Shown here: positions 16,221-24,136 of the stretch, one piece after another
Layout of the letters: every line of letters starts with the position of its first letter
Numbering within the stretch: position 1 is the first letter of the stretch
DNA from: an uncultured Oligoflexales bacterium
GTDB taxonomy: Bacteria > Bdellovibrionota_B > Oligoflexia > Oligoflexales > JAPPIL01
Length of the DNA: 44,386 nt
Assembly: GCA_958296095.1 (NCBI GenBank)
Contig: OY282439.1
Span: 1 to 44,386 of the forward strand
Reading direction: 5' to 3'
The notes under the pieces: model-generated
The model's database searches: none
Seen by the model: only the letters and a program-made list of their open reading frames with translations
What the model was told of the DNA's origin: nothing
Program-made: the position numbers and the translations under genes

Positions 16221-16658
16221 TTGGTTATTAAAGTACAAGAAAAAAAGATCAAAGCCAGGGCGCTCTGGGATACAGGTACAAATCAGAGTGTGATTGACCC
16301 TAGGCTTGTCCCCAGTCTTGCCTCCAATCTTGGTGTGCGCTCCCATAACAAAGCAAAAGCTACAACAGTAGCAGGAAAATCGGTAATAGCAGATCTCTAT
16401 TGGGTCAGGATCGTGCACCCCAACAATATCAGTGAACTCGCTGAAGTATCAGCTTTAGAATTGGGTCCAGATGATGTTTTGATCGGCATGGATATAATCG
16501 CCAAGGGAGATATGGCTGTTTGCGGTGGCAAGCTATTTTCCTTCCGCTCCCCCTCTCTTCTCGACCCTGTAGGGATCTCAGACAAGGCAAAAAAGGCCAA
16601 CCGTAAAGGCAGGTCAATTATACGATCTCTGTATGAGATGTGGAAAAGCAGGAAATAG
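16221..16658 (+). CDS. Retropepsin-like aspartic protease
   Basis: The predicted protein has 145 residues. TTG 16221 is the only start available after the in-frame stop at 16209. The active-site triad DTG is in ALWDTGTNQSVID (D17), followed by a hydrophobic strand. ALELGPDDVLIGMDIIAKGD matches the conserved D-(V/I)-L-(I/L)-G-M-D-(I/V)-(I/L) motif of bacterial one-domain retropepsins. These act as homodimers, each chain giving one aspartate. The C-terminus has a basic tail (KAKKANRKGRSIIRSLYEMW). It lies 89 bases downstream of the DUF5678-like gene. The substrate is unknown. Confidence 0.74.
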   Translation: MVIKVQEKKIKARALWDTGTNQSVIDPRLVPSLASNLGVRSHNKAKATTVAGKSVIADLYWVRIVHPNNISELAEVSALELGPDDVLIGMDIIAKGDMAVCGGKLFSFRSPSLLDPVGISDKAKKANRKGRSIIRSLYEMWKSRK

Positions 16659-16798
16659 GAGTCTTTGCCCCTACCCGCTCCACCAAGTGTCGCTCGTACC
16701 GGAAGTACCGCCGCACCCTGACGAGACTCAAGGCGCTTGGAGACTTAAATATCACCGAAGCGCGGCGGCAAGTACTTATCAACCAAGTGGGCTCATAA
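16640..16798 (+). CDS. Possible small basic protein overlapping the protease gene
   Basis: A 52-residue frame starts at GTG 16640, overlapping the protease 3' end by 19 bases. It reads MEKQEIGVFAPTRSTKCRSY, then RKYRRTLTRLKALGDLNITE and ARRQVLINQVGS. The composition is protein-like, with a basic helix and a clean stop. It could equally be the C-terminal relic of a larger gene. The rest of the gap up to 16906 shows only the pilin ribosome site. Confidence 0.38.
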   Translation: MEKQEIGVFAPTRSTKCRSYRKYRRTLTRLKALGDLNITEARRQVLINQVGS

Positions 16799-16906
16799 TT
16801 TAAGACTTTACCATGGAGCTAACGCTTCCCGCCCACAGCTTGGCTTCAGACACGGGCAAAAATAGCCGGTAACAGTTGCGAAGAGGTATTTGAGCAAGGA
16901 GCCCCT

Positions 16907-17416
16907 GTGCGTAAGGCAGGGTTTAGTCTTGTCGAACTGATGGTGGTGTTAGTCCTAGTAGGCACACTTGTGTCACTAGCCTTGCCGCGGTTCAATACAT
17001 TCATCGCCAGGGGCAGACAGGCAGAGGCACATGCCAATCTAGGTACCATTGCCACGTTGCAGCAGAGCTATAAGCTTGAATATAATGAGTATCATGATGG
17101 CATGGGCATGGGCCATCCACTGCCGCGTTGCAACAATACAGGCACCCAGAAAGAAAACTCGCTCGGTTTTCGCGTCACCGACTGCGAGTCACTGCGCTAC
17201 ACCTACAATAGCTATCTCGCACCCAACGATTATGCAACCAGCGCGGCCGGCGCGGGCCAACACCCCAATGGGAACTTCGGCCGAAACAGCAACTATCAAT
17301 CTGATCCTAGATATATTTATCCCAACTGCCGGAAAGGCGAATCGTGGATAATCAGCAAGGATCGCAAGCTAGGTCTGGAACATAACCAGACGGACGTTAT
17401 CGAGAAGTGCACTTAA
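16907..17416 (+). CDS. Type IV pilin (second)
   Basis: The predicted protein has 169 residues. GTG 16907 follows AAGGAG by 6 bases. The leader is very short (MRKAG), with cleavage expected before FSLVELMVVLVLVGTLVSLA; mature position 5 is Glu. The alpha1 helix continues into RQAEAHANLGTIATLQQSYK, matching the paralogue at 8908. The globular part holds LGFRVTDC and a C-terminal disulfide candidate (YPNC near the end, terminal C). A relic of its C-terminus lies at 23335-23487. It converges on the collagen-tailed minor-pilin operon, 45 bases away. Confidence 0.9.
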   Translation: MRKAGFSLVELMVVLVLVGTLVSLALPRFNTFIARGRQAEAHANLGTIATLQQSYKLEYNEYHDGMGMGHPLPRCNNTGTQKENSLGFRVTDCESLRYTYNSYLAPNDYATSAAGAGQHPNGNFGRNSNYQSDPRYIYPNCRKGESWIISKDRKLGLEHNQTDVIEKCT

Positions 17417-17461
17417 GACGAGAACACGTTAGGCCAAATTATCGGTTAGGGGCAGAGGGTG

Positions 17462-18706
17462 TCATCTGTTCGTACAGCAGCAGCTACACCTACCACGTGC
17501 CCCAGGGTCACCTCGCGCCCCCCGTGGGGCGTTGTTGGCACCAGGCTCCCCCGCGGGTCCTGGTGGGCCTACTACTGTTGCACCATCGTAGCTCGCTCGC
17601 CTCAAATAACCAGCCACCTCCCCGCTCTTCCCGCTGGGTTTAAAACTGCTGATGCCATGGTGACGCTTCAGCGTACAACTTTCCGTTGTGTAGGTAGCGT
17701 GGGTACCGTTTCCGCCAGCGCTGGTGCGTCTAACCAGTGTGTACGTTTTGGAAGTGAACGGTCCATTCTTGCTCTGCGCTGCCACCCGCATACTACTAGC
17801 ACCGGGGGCGGTGCCGGTCACACAACGGGGTTTTTCATCGTCCTTCATCCATTCGATATAGCCACTGCCGCTGCAATCGATGGCCTCGACAGTGCGTTTC
17901 ACCGTGTTGTCACGAATTCCGGCGAGAGGGTCGATAGGCTCATCAGCGCTGCAAATGGGTTTGCCGCTGACGACGAGCCTTGATGACACTGATTTGCGGA
18001 GAAAACCGAGGATTGCCCCCTTATCGCAGTCAAGAGGTTCCACCAGGGGTACTTGGCTACATTTGGCATAGTCAGAATTGAAATCGTACTGGACAATCGC
18101 CCCTGGCCCAGCGTAGAGCGCCGAGCCATCCTTGTCCCTCTGGGTCCGGTGGGGGTTAGTGGGGGAGTTGCTACAGTCGCTTTTGTTATCGGTGAGCGCG
18201 TCCGCCGTGTGGTGGTGTAAGAAGACAACCTCTTCGCGCGAGGCGAGTTTGACATTAACGACCGGATGCTCCTTGCGGATGAACTCGACTTTGACTTCAA
18301 CGGCCATCAGCATCTCCTGATCAACATAACTGTCAGCTTGCAACACGCTGCCACCGCTTAGGCTAATCTTGTTAGCCGTAACCTTCCACCAGCGACCGGC
18401 TGTGCCGCCGGTGTGATTGTAATCATAGAGGTCGTCACCGAGATAGAGAGCATTGCCATTAGCGGTTGGGATAATGACATCCCCATTACGGGCATAGACT
18501 TCTCCACTATTGCGAAACCTCGTGTAGTCCCAGCCAGAGACGACGATGTTCTTATAGTGCTTGAGCAGATTCTCCCGCTGCTCCCGCAATCTAACCACCG
18601 TCATCACTTTTGACTGATTGCCGAGCAAACGCGCTACGGCAAGAGCGACAATCCCCGCCAGGGCAGCTGCCACTATTACCGACATCAATGTCATGCCACT
18701 ACGCAT
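17462..18706 (-). CDS. Minor pilin with collagen-like Cys-rich C-terminus (third gene of operon)
   Basis: The predicted protein has 414 residues. A short leader (MRSG) precedes MTLMSVIVAAALAGIVALAV, a prepilin-type helix lacking Glu5, as in tip-located minor pilins such as GspK. A large extracellular domain with several cysteines follows. The C-terminus has Gly-X-Y triplets (VGPPGPAGEPGANNAPRGAR, then GDPGARGR) and ends in CSCCCTNR. ARGDPG contains an RGD tripeptide. Collagen-like triplets form triple helices, and terminal cysteines could lock a trimer; both are inference for this protein. It starts 9 bases after the previous gene stops, so it is in the same operon. Confidence 0.82.
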   Translation of the reverse strand: MRSGMTLMSVIVAAALAGIVALAVARLLGNQSKVMTVVRLREQRENLLKHYKNIVVSGWDYTRFRNSGEVYARNGDVIIPTANGNALYLGDDLYDYNHTGGTAGRWWKVTANKISLSGGSVLQADSYVDQEMLMAVEVKVEFIRKEHPVVNVKLASREEVVFLHHHTADALTDNKSDCSNSPTNPHRTQRDKDGSALYAGPGAIVQYDFNSDYAKCSQVPLVEPLDCDKGAILGFLRKSVSSRLVVSGKPICSADEPIDPLAGIRDNTVKRTVEAIDCSGSGYIEWMKDDEKPRCVTGTAPGASSMRVAAQSKNGPFTSKTYTLVRRTSAGGNGTHATYTTESCTLKRHHGISSFKPSGKSGEVAGYLRRASYDGATVVGPPGPAGEPGANNAPRGARGDPGARGRCSCCCTNR

Positions 18707-18715
18707 ACTTCCCTC

Positions 18716-20032
18716 TCACCGGCATGTTCCAGGGGATCCCGGATGCCCCGTCGGTCCCTCGCCGGGTAAACCTGGAGGCCCGATGGGACCCTGCCCCGTA
18801 GCAGTGTAGGTAGCACCACTTTCGGCAACCAGACTTCTAGAGGTAGCCGTCGGGAATCCCATCAGTGTCGCACACTCAAAGCTGCCATCGCTGTTGATCT
18901 TATGGATGGCGTTATGGAGTGGAGTGGAAACAGCGAAACCGGCACAGACATCCACGGCTGTTCCAGGACAAGAGCCGTATCTGACCATCTTGCCCCTGCC
19001 CTTCAGGGCACACTCAACATTGTTGTCTTCTTCCAGTTTTATGCTAGTACCATACTTTACTCCTAAACCTATTTTCCAGATCACACTGGAAGAACCACTG
19101 CAATCGGTGGGAGTAACGGACACCCTGCTACGGGTGCAATCCCCCCTCGGATTAGCGGGGTTCACCCCTGGAGCAGTGGAGCGCACCACTTGCCCCCTGG
19201 GTGATTTAACGGAGCAGGCGTGGACCCTGCTAGGTGGAGCAGTGTTAACAGGTTTGTCTCCAGAGCACGATACGCGCCTGCCAGCAGTGTGTAGTCCGAT
19301 CGACACTACTGCCGCACAACCATCAGTTGGTACATAGTTGGTGCTACGCCGCACCCGCAACACGCGTCCTGTTCCCTCGCTATCCTTCAACTCAGGCAAG
19401 TAGCGTTTGGGCGATGTCGCGTTTTGCCACTTGTCCTGGTCAAGTTTTTGCGTGAAGATGAGATCGATGGCTCCACTCCCCATCTCCCGCCATTTAAGTT
19501 CAACATCCCACCAGCCACTAGAATCGGCGGTCACGACAGAGTCTTTCAATGTCTTGCCGCCCTCCGGGATAAAGGTAACGCTGGAACTCTCGAAGTTCTT
19601 TTTTTCTACCCCGCCAATCGTGACCTTGCCGAAATCGTATCCACCGTCCGAGTGGAAGCGATGCTTGATTCTCCCACTTACCAGTAGCTCTTTAAATTCG
19701 CAGTCAGGTCCCACCAATCGCAGGGCGGTGCCTCCGGGGGCAGTGAAGCATTTAGTCCTGTCCTCACCAAAAATGCACTGCCGCATATCGTAATTGGACC
19801 CGGTGATTGTATCATCGATGCGATCGTAAAGGGTGCACCACCACACTTTGTCGTCGTGCAGCAGGTTGCTGTAGAACTTATAGATCGCATCACCCTTGTC
19901 CTTCAGTTCCATGACACGCAGGGCGTTCATCTGGTTGACTACCAGCCGCATTGCCGCCAGCGCCAAGACACCCGACAGTCCCACCGCGACCATGAGTGAG
20001 GTCAGAGTCAGCCCATCCCTAGTTGCTAACAT
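18716..20032 (-). CDS. Minor pilin with collagen-like C-terminus (second gene of operon)
   Basis: The predicted protein has 438 residues. The leader MLATRDG precedes LTLTSLMVAVGLSGVLALAA, a prepilin-type helix again without Glu5. The ectodomain of about 370 residues has many cysteines, including DCSGSSSVIWKIG, which parallels DCSGSGYIEWMKD in the next gene, so the two ectodomains are related. The C-terminus is a short Gly-X-Y run (GPIGPPGLPGEGPTGHPGSP) ending in GTCR. The start overlaps the upstream gene by 7 bases. Role: probably a pilus-tip or adhesive minor pilin using host pilus machinery. Confidence 0.82.
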   Translation of the reverse strand: MLATRDGLTLTSLMVAVGLSGVLALAAMRLVVNQMNALRVMELKDKGDAIYKFYSNLLHDDKVWWCTLYDRIDDTITGSNYDMRQCIFGEDRTKCFTAPGGTALRLVGPDCEFKELLVSGRIKHRFHSDGGYDFGKVTIGGVEKKNFESSSVTFIPEGGKTLKDSVVTADSSGWWDVELKWREMGSGAIDLIFTQKLDQDKWQNATSPKRYLPELKDSEGTGRVLRVRRSTNYVPTDGCAAVVSIGLHTAGRRVSCSGDKPVNTAPPSRVHACSVKSPRGQVVRSTAPGVNPANPRGDCTRSRVSVTPTDCSGSSSVIWKIGLGVKYGTSIKLEEDNNVECALKGRGKMVRYGSCPGTAVDVCAGFAVSTPLHNAIHKINSDGSFECATLMGFPTATSRSLVAESGATYTATGQGPIGPPGLPGEGPTGHPGSPGTCR

Positions 20033-21567
20033 GCCCAGCAGCTTCGGGTTGCGTTACTCAAATGCCCACAGGACCGAACCGGGCCGGGCCGACCCGGCGG
20101 ACCCTTTGGAGCACGGTAACCCTTGTTGTAGCGCCATAGACCATCATCACCCTTTTCCCCTTGTGGTCCCGGAAACCCTATAGGGTTATCCGTGTTGCTA
20201 CTCTCAGCACAGCTGGTAATACGTCCGTCGGTTAAATGGAAGCCGGCCAGTGCTTGGGTCGTAGTGCAGTTGCCTTTGCCCGGCTCGACTCCTCCCGTGC
20301 CAGTTCCCCAGCGCTTAGTCGAGCATTCAAATGTGCCTACCTTCCCACCGGGGTCATCGCTGGCACGAATCCTGATGACACCGTACTGGTTATTCTCATC
20401 GCAGTTTTTGCTGGTTTCGGTCTCATCGACTTTTTCGACTAGGATATTGGGATTGCTGCAATGGCTGATACCTGTATGCCTATCAAAATAGGCGATCGCG
20501 GTCGTGCCACTGCCTGGTGTTTCTGGGCACCGCCCCTTAATAGCCTCCCGTGACGGGATGAGGGGAGCCACCCCATGTGTTGTACTAGTTTTGCAGGCCA
20601 TGTACTTGCCGCGACGGATACCATAAAAACCATGAGCTGTCCTGAGACCGCGATAACCAGGCATACCGGTGCCACTGAGGAAGGGGTTAACCATCCCTGT
20701 TGCATCCTTTGCGGTAGCGCTAGCGGCATTGATATACTCGTAGTCATCCATATCATAGCAAGGAGGGATGATCAGCGGACCTCGGTGCGAGCAGCCTACG
20801 TAACCTTGCACATCATCTAGCTTCGTGATGTTAGTGTCACCAGCATAAGCAGCCACACCCTTTGAACCTAAAAAGTGGTATGTAAGCCGCCCATCAGAAC
20901 AGTCGGTCGCTACCATGCGATTCATGTAGATCGCATGCTCCTTGTCAGCCAACTCAAAGCTAACATTGAGGTCATTCTTGATGTTCTTGCGGTAGCTCTT
21001 GAGCATGAGCTTCACCTCTACTCCCCGTCGCTTTTTCCTCCAGGAGTGGTGGTCAGGGTCGAGCGCTTCCCACTCGACGGTGAGGCAAAGGTGATGGACA
21101 TCGGGGTCACACTGCACCGCGGCAATAGGCAGATCGTTGTAGTCCTGCAACATCAAGCCCAGTCCCTCAATGGGTATACGCAACGTTCCCGTAGTACCCG
21201 GGCCGAATCCTTCCTGACAATCACCCGTATAGTCGTAGATAGCTAATGGAATTCCGGCATTGACACCGGGGTAGTAGTGGCCAGAGGGACAGTTGGGGGC
21301 ACACACAGGGAGGTTAGGTTTGAAGGTAGGATCGTTTACATAGCTCGACAATTCAGCGCTCGACTTGACCGTGCACTCCCAGGTGTTGCGGTTGGAGACC
21401 ATGGCGCTGTAGTAGGTTATCACCTGTTCACGGAAAGACATGAGGTCGCCGATCAAGCTGATGTTAGCGCGGTTCTGCATCTGTTGGGTGTAGGATAGGG
21501 CGAAGATGCCGAGTACCACGGCCCCCGCCATCACTGCGACTATCCCGAAGCCGCCATCGCGTCTCAT
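20026..21567 (-). CDS. Large minor pilin with collagen-like C-terminus (first gene of operon)
   Basis: The predicted protein has 513 residues. The leader MRRDGG precedes FGIVAVMAGAVVLGIFALSY, a prepilin-type hydrophobic helix with no Glu5. The ectodomain of about 430 residues has some 20 cysteines and acidic/aromatic stretches, suggesting a disulfide-rich adhesin-like fold. The collagen-like part is split: GFPGPQGEKGDDG, a short interruption, then GPPGRPGPV, with a Cys-containing tail. The ribosome site is weak (GGCAG next to the ATG). As first gene of the three, it probably sets operon expression. The three lengths are well above typical minor pilins of 150-250 residues. Confidence 0.8.
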   Translation of the reverse strand: MRRDGGFGIVAVMAGAVVLGIFALSYTQQMQNRANISLIGDLMSFREQVITYYSAMVSNRNTWECTVKSSAELSSYVNDPTFKPNLPVCAPNCPSGHYYPGVNAGIPLAIYDYTGDCQEGFGPGTTGTLRIPIEGLGLMLQDYNDLPIAAVQCDPDVHHLCLTVEWEALDPDHHSWRKKRRGVEVKLMLKSYRKNIKNDLNVSFELADKEHAIYMNRMVATDCSDGRLTYHFLGSKGVAAYAGDTNITKLDDVQGYVGCSHRGPLIIPPCYDMDDYEYINAASATAKDATGMVNPFLSGTGMPGYRGLRTAHGFYGIRRGKYMACKTSTTHGVAPLIPSREAIKGRCPETPGSGTTAIAYFDRHTGISHCSNPNILVEKVDETETSKNCDENNQYGVIRIRASDDPGGKVGTFECSTKRWGTGTGGVEPGKGNCTTTQALAGFHLTDGRITSCAESSNTDNPIGFPGPQGEKGDDGLWRYNKGYRAPKGPPGRPGPVRSCGHLSNATRSCWAC

Positions 21568-21823
21568 CTGCCAACCATGCTTGAGAAAGGATAATTCTGA
21601 CGCCTATTATGGCATGCCTCTAGGTGGAGATGGCAACACTATTTTGCCTACGAGATCTGCTATGACCATGCGGGGGGAGATTCGTGCTGCCGATGTAGTT
21701 GGGGCTGGAACGAGCTTGAGCGACGTGGATAACTTTCTGTAATTGCCTGCTATAACCAAAAAATATTCAAGCAATTCCAAATATCACCGATGGCATCAGT
21801 GCGAGACGCTTGGAGGATAACTG
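21568..21823. other. Gene-free gap upstream of the minor-pilin operon
   Basis: This holds the divergent upstream region of the minor-pilin operon. A + strand frame ending at 21742 reads YYGMPLGGDGNTILPTRSAM and on to a stop; its composition is protein-like but it has no start or ribosome site, so it may be a gene-end relic. No clear promoter can be assigned. Confidence 0.3.
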
Positions 21824-22114
21824 ATGAGACTACTGTTAATAGGGTTGTTCTGTCTAGCCTGTGGGTTGGACGATCTGGAGTCAGGGCAGAAGTTCATCAG
21901 TAAGACGCAGGAAGAGCATGGAAACTTTCCAACCGGCGGCAACCCAGGGAAGCATCAACGGGGAGGGGATCATCAGAATGCCTATTTGATTAACAAGGTG
22001 CATGTTGCTGATAATGAGAAGCCGAGAAGGACTGATGCCACTGTGACAGATTGTGCTTTGTTGCCCGCAGCTTGGCTAGCAGGCATCTCAGACTTGGTGT
22101 TACTTGCTCGGTAG
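21824..22114 (+). pseudogene. Truncated small lipoprotein gene running into repA-relic antisense
   Basis: ATG 21824 follows GGAGG by 8 bases. The start MRLLLIGLFCLACG is a lipoprotein signal with lipobox LAC. The following 60 residues are polar, with Gly/Asn/His-rich stretches. From about 22047 the sequence is the reverse strand of a repA N-terminal copy, so the last 20 or so residues (to 22114) are antisense readthrough. The original 3' end is therefore probably lost. Family unknown. Confidence 0.5.
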
Positions 22115-22187
22115 CTGGCGGTGTCATGGTCACCGGCGAAGCGATTACCGTGGCGGTAGGCTTGGTGGATTCGGTCGGTGTCTGCAT
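22047..22187 (-). pseudogene. repA N-terminal relic
   Basis: ATG 22187 starts MQTPTESTKPTATVIASPV, then PPATEQVTPSLRCLLAKLRATKHNLS, matching the RepA start MQMSETPST and TEQITPSLKRLLTKLRATNHNLS. Similarity ends near 22047, where unrelated sequence begins. Both copies share the MQ start and a preceding hairpin. This supports 11996 as the true RepA start, since sequence upstream of MQ is unrelated. Confidence 0.78.
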
Positions 22188-22205
22188 AAGTTCCCCCCCT
22201 GATAA

Positions 22206-22303
22206 AACATGGGTTGAACTGCTACCGACCCCGGTGTAAGCTGTACCCATGTTGTTTCGTTTTTAGCGCAGCGTCACTTGCTGGTGGTAGCTGCGCTTTT
22301 TAT
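22206..22303 (+). ncRNA. Second antisense-RNA-like leader with terminator
   Basis: A perfect 9-bp stem (AACATGGGT 22206-22214 with ACCCATGTT 22245-22253) is followed by a strong terminator: AGCGCAGC at 22265-22272, GCTGCGCT at 22290-22297, then TTTTTATTT. This is the same order and spacing as 12017-12118, but the stem sequences differ. Loops share a CCCCG(G)TG core. It lies upstream of a repA relic, so it may be an orphan RNA acting on the intact repA, or inert. Confidence 0.55.
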
Positions 22304-22480
22304 TTCTAGTCCTCCTGCTGTCCTCCAATAGTATCACACCGCCATTGCCCATGCCACTACCCCCCGTACGGGATGGCAATAGGACGTAATCGAGGCGACA
22401 TCTAATACATTGCGGAAGTGCGATCAACTGCGGATTGATGACCCGGAAGGTGTGTTGATATGAAGTGTGGTAGGGATCAG
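22304..22480. other. Gap without recognisable features
   Basis: I see no gene, repeat or clear regulatory site between the terminator and the relic of the 8610 gene. The region probably belongs to the decayed segment of a related plasmid. Confidence 0.4.
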
Positions 22481-22705
22481 CTAATTCCCGGCTTTGTAGC
22501 AGGCAGACAACAGCGCTCGTACCTGACGCTGATTAAGCACGATGTGCGTTCCATGAGTAGATAAGTTCTCTACGTAGATGCTAACCTTCCCGTGTTCTGT
22601 CACGCGCCGTACACGGCGGCAAAGCTCTTCAGAGCTGCTAGCGAACAGGTACTGGTGGTTGCTTGGGCTTGTGCTGAAAACAGCATCGAATATCTCTCTC
22701 GGACC
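22481..22705 (-). pseudogene. Truncated copy of the 8610-8927 gene
   Basis: The minus strand encodes 74 residues without a start: GPREIFDAVFSTSPSNHQYL, then EELCRRVRRVTEHGKVSIYV and on to AGN-stop. It aligns along its whole length with residues 32-105 of the protein at 8610-8927. A stop codon lies directly before the first shared codon and the membrane segment is missing. The frame has stayed open, so the loss is recent or the domain is still constrained. Confidence 0.82.
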
Positions 22706-22799
22706 CTAACATTCAAAGTTACGACTATTTGGTCCGGGGCAATCTGGTTGGCGAAGTAACCCGATTGGGTTAGCACCCAGGGTGCTGCGGGCAGTCGGC

Positions 22800-22925
22800 A
22801 GGCGGAGCGTCTATCGGTCGCTTACGACCATGCCCCCCAGTCAACGCCCAGTGATACGCCGCGTCAAGCACACGATCATCAGCCCCGTAGTTCGAGTGCG
22901 AGTTGTGGCCAACCCCGGTGTCGTC
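22800..22925 (-). pseudogene. Gene relic, unknown family (copy at 14640-14772)
   Basis: The minus strand reads VHWNYDDTGVGHNSHSNYG followed by ADDRVLDAAYHWALTGGHGR and KRPIDAPP without stops, which is coding-like. No start is visible. The + strand at 14640-14772 is a more decayed version. Further minus-strand frames up to about 23190 look protein-like in patches (ITNLEKLTFLQRTHPE) but are shifted relative to each other. Family not recognised. Confidence 0.45.
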
Positions 22926-23334
22926 GTAATTCCAGTGCACCTCGCCGCCCGCTCATGATGCACATTTCGGGATGGGTTCTTTGCAGGAAGGTCAGCTTCT
23001 CTAGGTTGGTGATAGGGCCTCCGCCAGTTGTTCGGCTGACCTGTGTAGCCCAAAGTGGGGACGGGAGGCAAGCGGGGGAGGGGGATAGTACCTTTTTGCT
23101 GATAGCGCCTCCGCCATCAATGGAATCGCCCCCCCAAAAAACGAGGGTGTCGGTGTAAGTGTCGGTGTAAGTGGCGTTTTTAGAAGATAACATACTGTAA
23201 TTATTGCCCCTACAATTTTAGCGAGGCCAAGATGAATTTCTATTGTCGGTGTAAAGTGTCGCGTGGTAGGTAAGCCGTCTTGTCGTGAGGCTAGGTTGGA
23301 ATGTCAACTACCACCAGCACAAGATACCGCTTGG

Positions 23335-23487
23335 AGTTCAGCCTCTGCGGGTAACTTTGGCAGAGGTGGTAACTATCAATCTGAGCCTAGATATATTTAC
23401 CCCGGTTGCAAAAAAACTGATGGTTGGCTTATGAGCAAGGCTAGGAAGCTTGAGGTGGATACAGATTCCATTAAGGAGTGCACCTAG
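23335..23487 (+). pseudogene. Pilin C-terminal relic (possible silent cassette)
   Basis: The frame encodes SSASAGNFGRGGNYQSEPRY, then IYPGCKKTDGWLMSKARKLE and a tail ending KECT. It aligns with the last 55 residues of the pilin at 16907 (GNFGRNSNYQSDPRYIYPNC, ending EKCT). No leader or hydrophobic helix precedes it. The pilin C-terminus is the variable, surface-exposed part, so a donor role in gene conversion is conceivable. Confidence 0.75.
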
Positions 23488-23570
23488 GATGCAAAAACTA
23501 TGTGGCGAGATGGGTAAGCCTACGAAGGCAGAGCTGAGGCATGGTTTGCAGGGTCAACTCCAATGTCATA

Positions 23571-23621
23571 CAGCTCACCACGGAGGAGTCGGACGGTAGC
23601 AAACGCCACCTTGAGAACTAA
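23571..23621 (+). pseudogene. Rpn-type nuclease 3'-end relic 1
   Basis: The frame QLTTEESDGSKRHLEN-stop matches relics at 26909-27054 and 36554-36683. Only the last 16 codons remain. It lies just before the start of duplicated replicon copy 1 (23640). Confidence 0.55.
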
Positions 23622-23639
23622 TGCTGCGGGGAGGTGTCA

Positions 23640-23957
23640 GCTGTAGCATAAGAAATTTATTTTTAATCGGATTAGTTTAACAATCCAATTAAGTCTTTTA
23701 TCTGATAAGTTTGACAACCAGATTATTTGCTTCCCTCCACGTACCAGCACTTTCAGGAAAGCCTTCAGGCTCGCAGAATACTTGGCTGGCAAAGTAATAA
23801 GCAGCTTTTCTTTTCGTCTGATTGTTGTTTTTATCCGCTTAAACAAACTACCCGATTAGTTCTCAAATCCGATAATTAATATAGTCCGGTAAATAAATTT
23901 ATCTGCTTGTCTTTTTGATTTGCTGCTTACATACTGGGTAGAAGACAGGAGTAAGTT
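23640..23957. promoter_or_regulatory. par promoter/centromere-like region, copy 1
   Basis: This AT-rich gene-free stretch precedes the parA start and matches 30787-31103. It carries many variants of (A)NCNGATTA: AATCGGATTAG, CCAATTAA, CTGATAAG, CCAGATTA, CCCGATTAG, CCGATAATTA. Repeated short sites upstream of a ParA and small DNA-binding partner gene are typical of centromeres that also act as operators. TTTGACA sites may serve as -35 elements. Confidence 0.55.
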
Positions 23958-24098
23958 ATGGCGACGGTGGTGGTCGCTTCCCCCAAGGGCGGAGCGGGCA
24001 AGTCTACGGCTGCGGTTTTGCTCGGCCAGCGGGGTGTGCAGCAGGGGGTGCTGATCGAAGAGGCCTGGGCACTGTATAAAAAGGCGCAGATGGTTTGA
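23958..24098 (+). pseudogene. In-frame parA'-'parB deletion fusion
   Basis: This 46-residue frame joins the first 23 residues of ParA (MATVVVASPKGGAGKSTAAV, with LLG) to the last 23 of the parB-like protein (QRGVQQGVLIEEAWALYKKA, with QMV). Compared with 31104-32055, about 810 bases are missing, with at most two bases of microhomology at the joint. Start, ribosome site and stop are all kept, so a mini-protein with the P-loop and the C-terminal helix could be made. Partition activity must be lost. Confidence 0.85.
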
Positions 24099-24136
24099 GT
24101 GTGGTAGAATGAGAGCCGTAACCATAGAGTGTAGCA

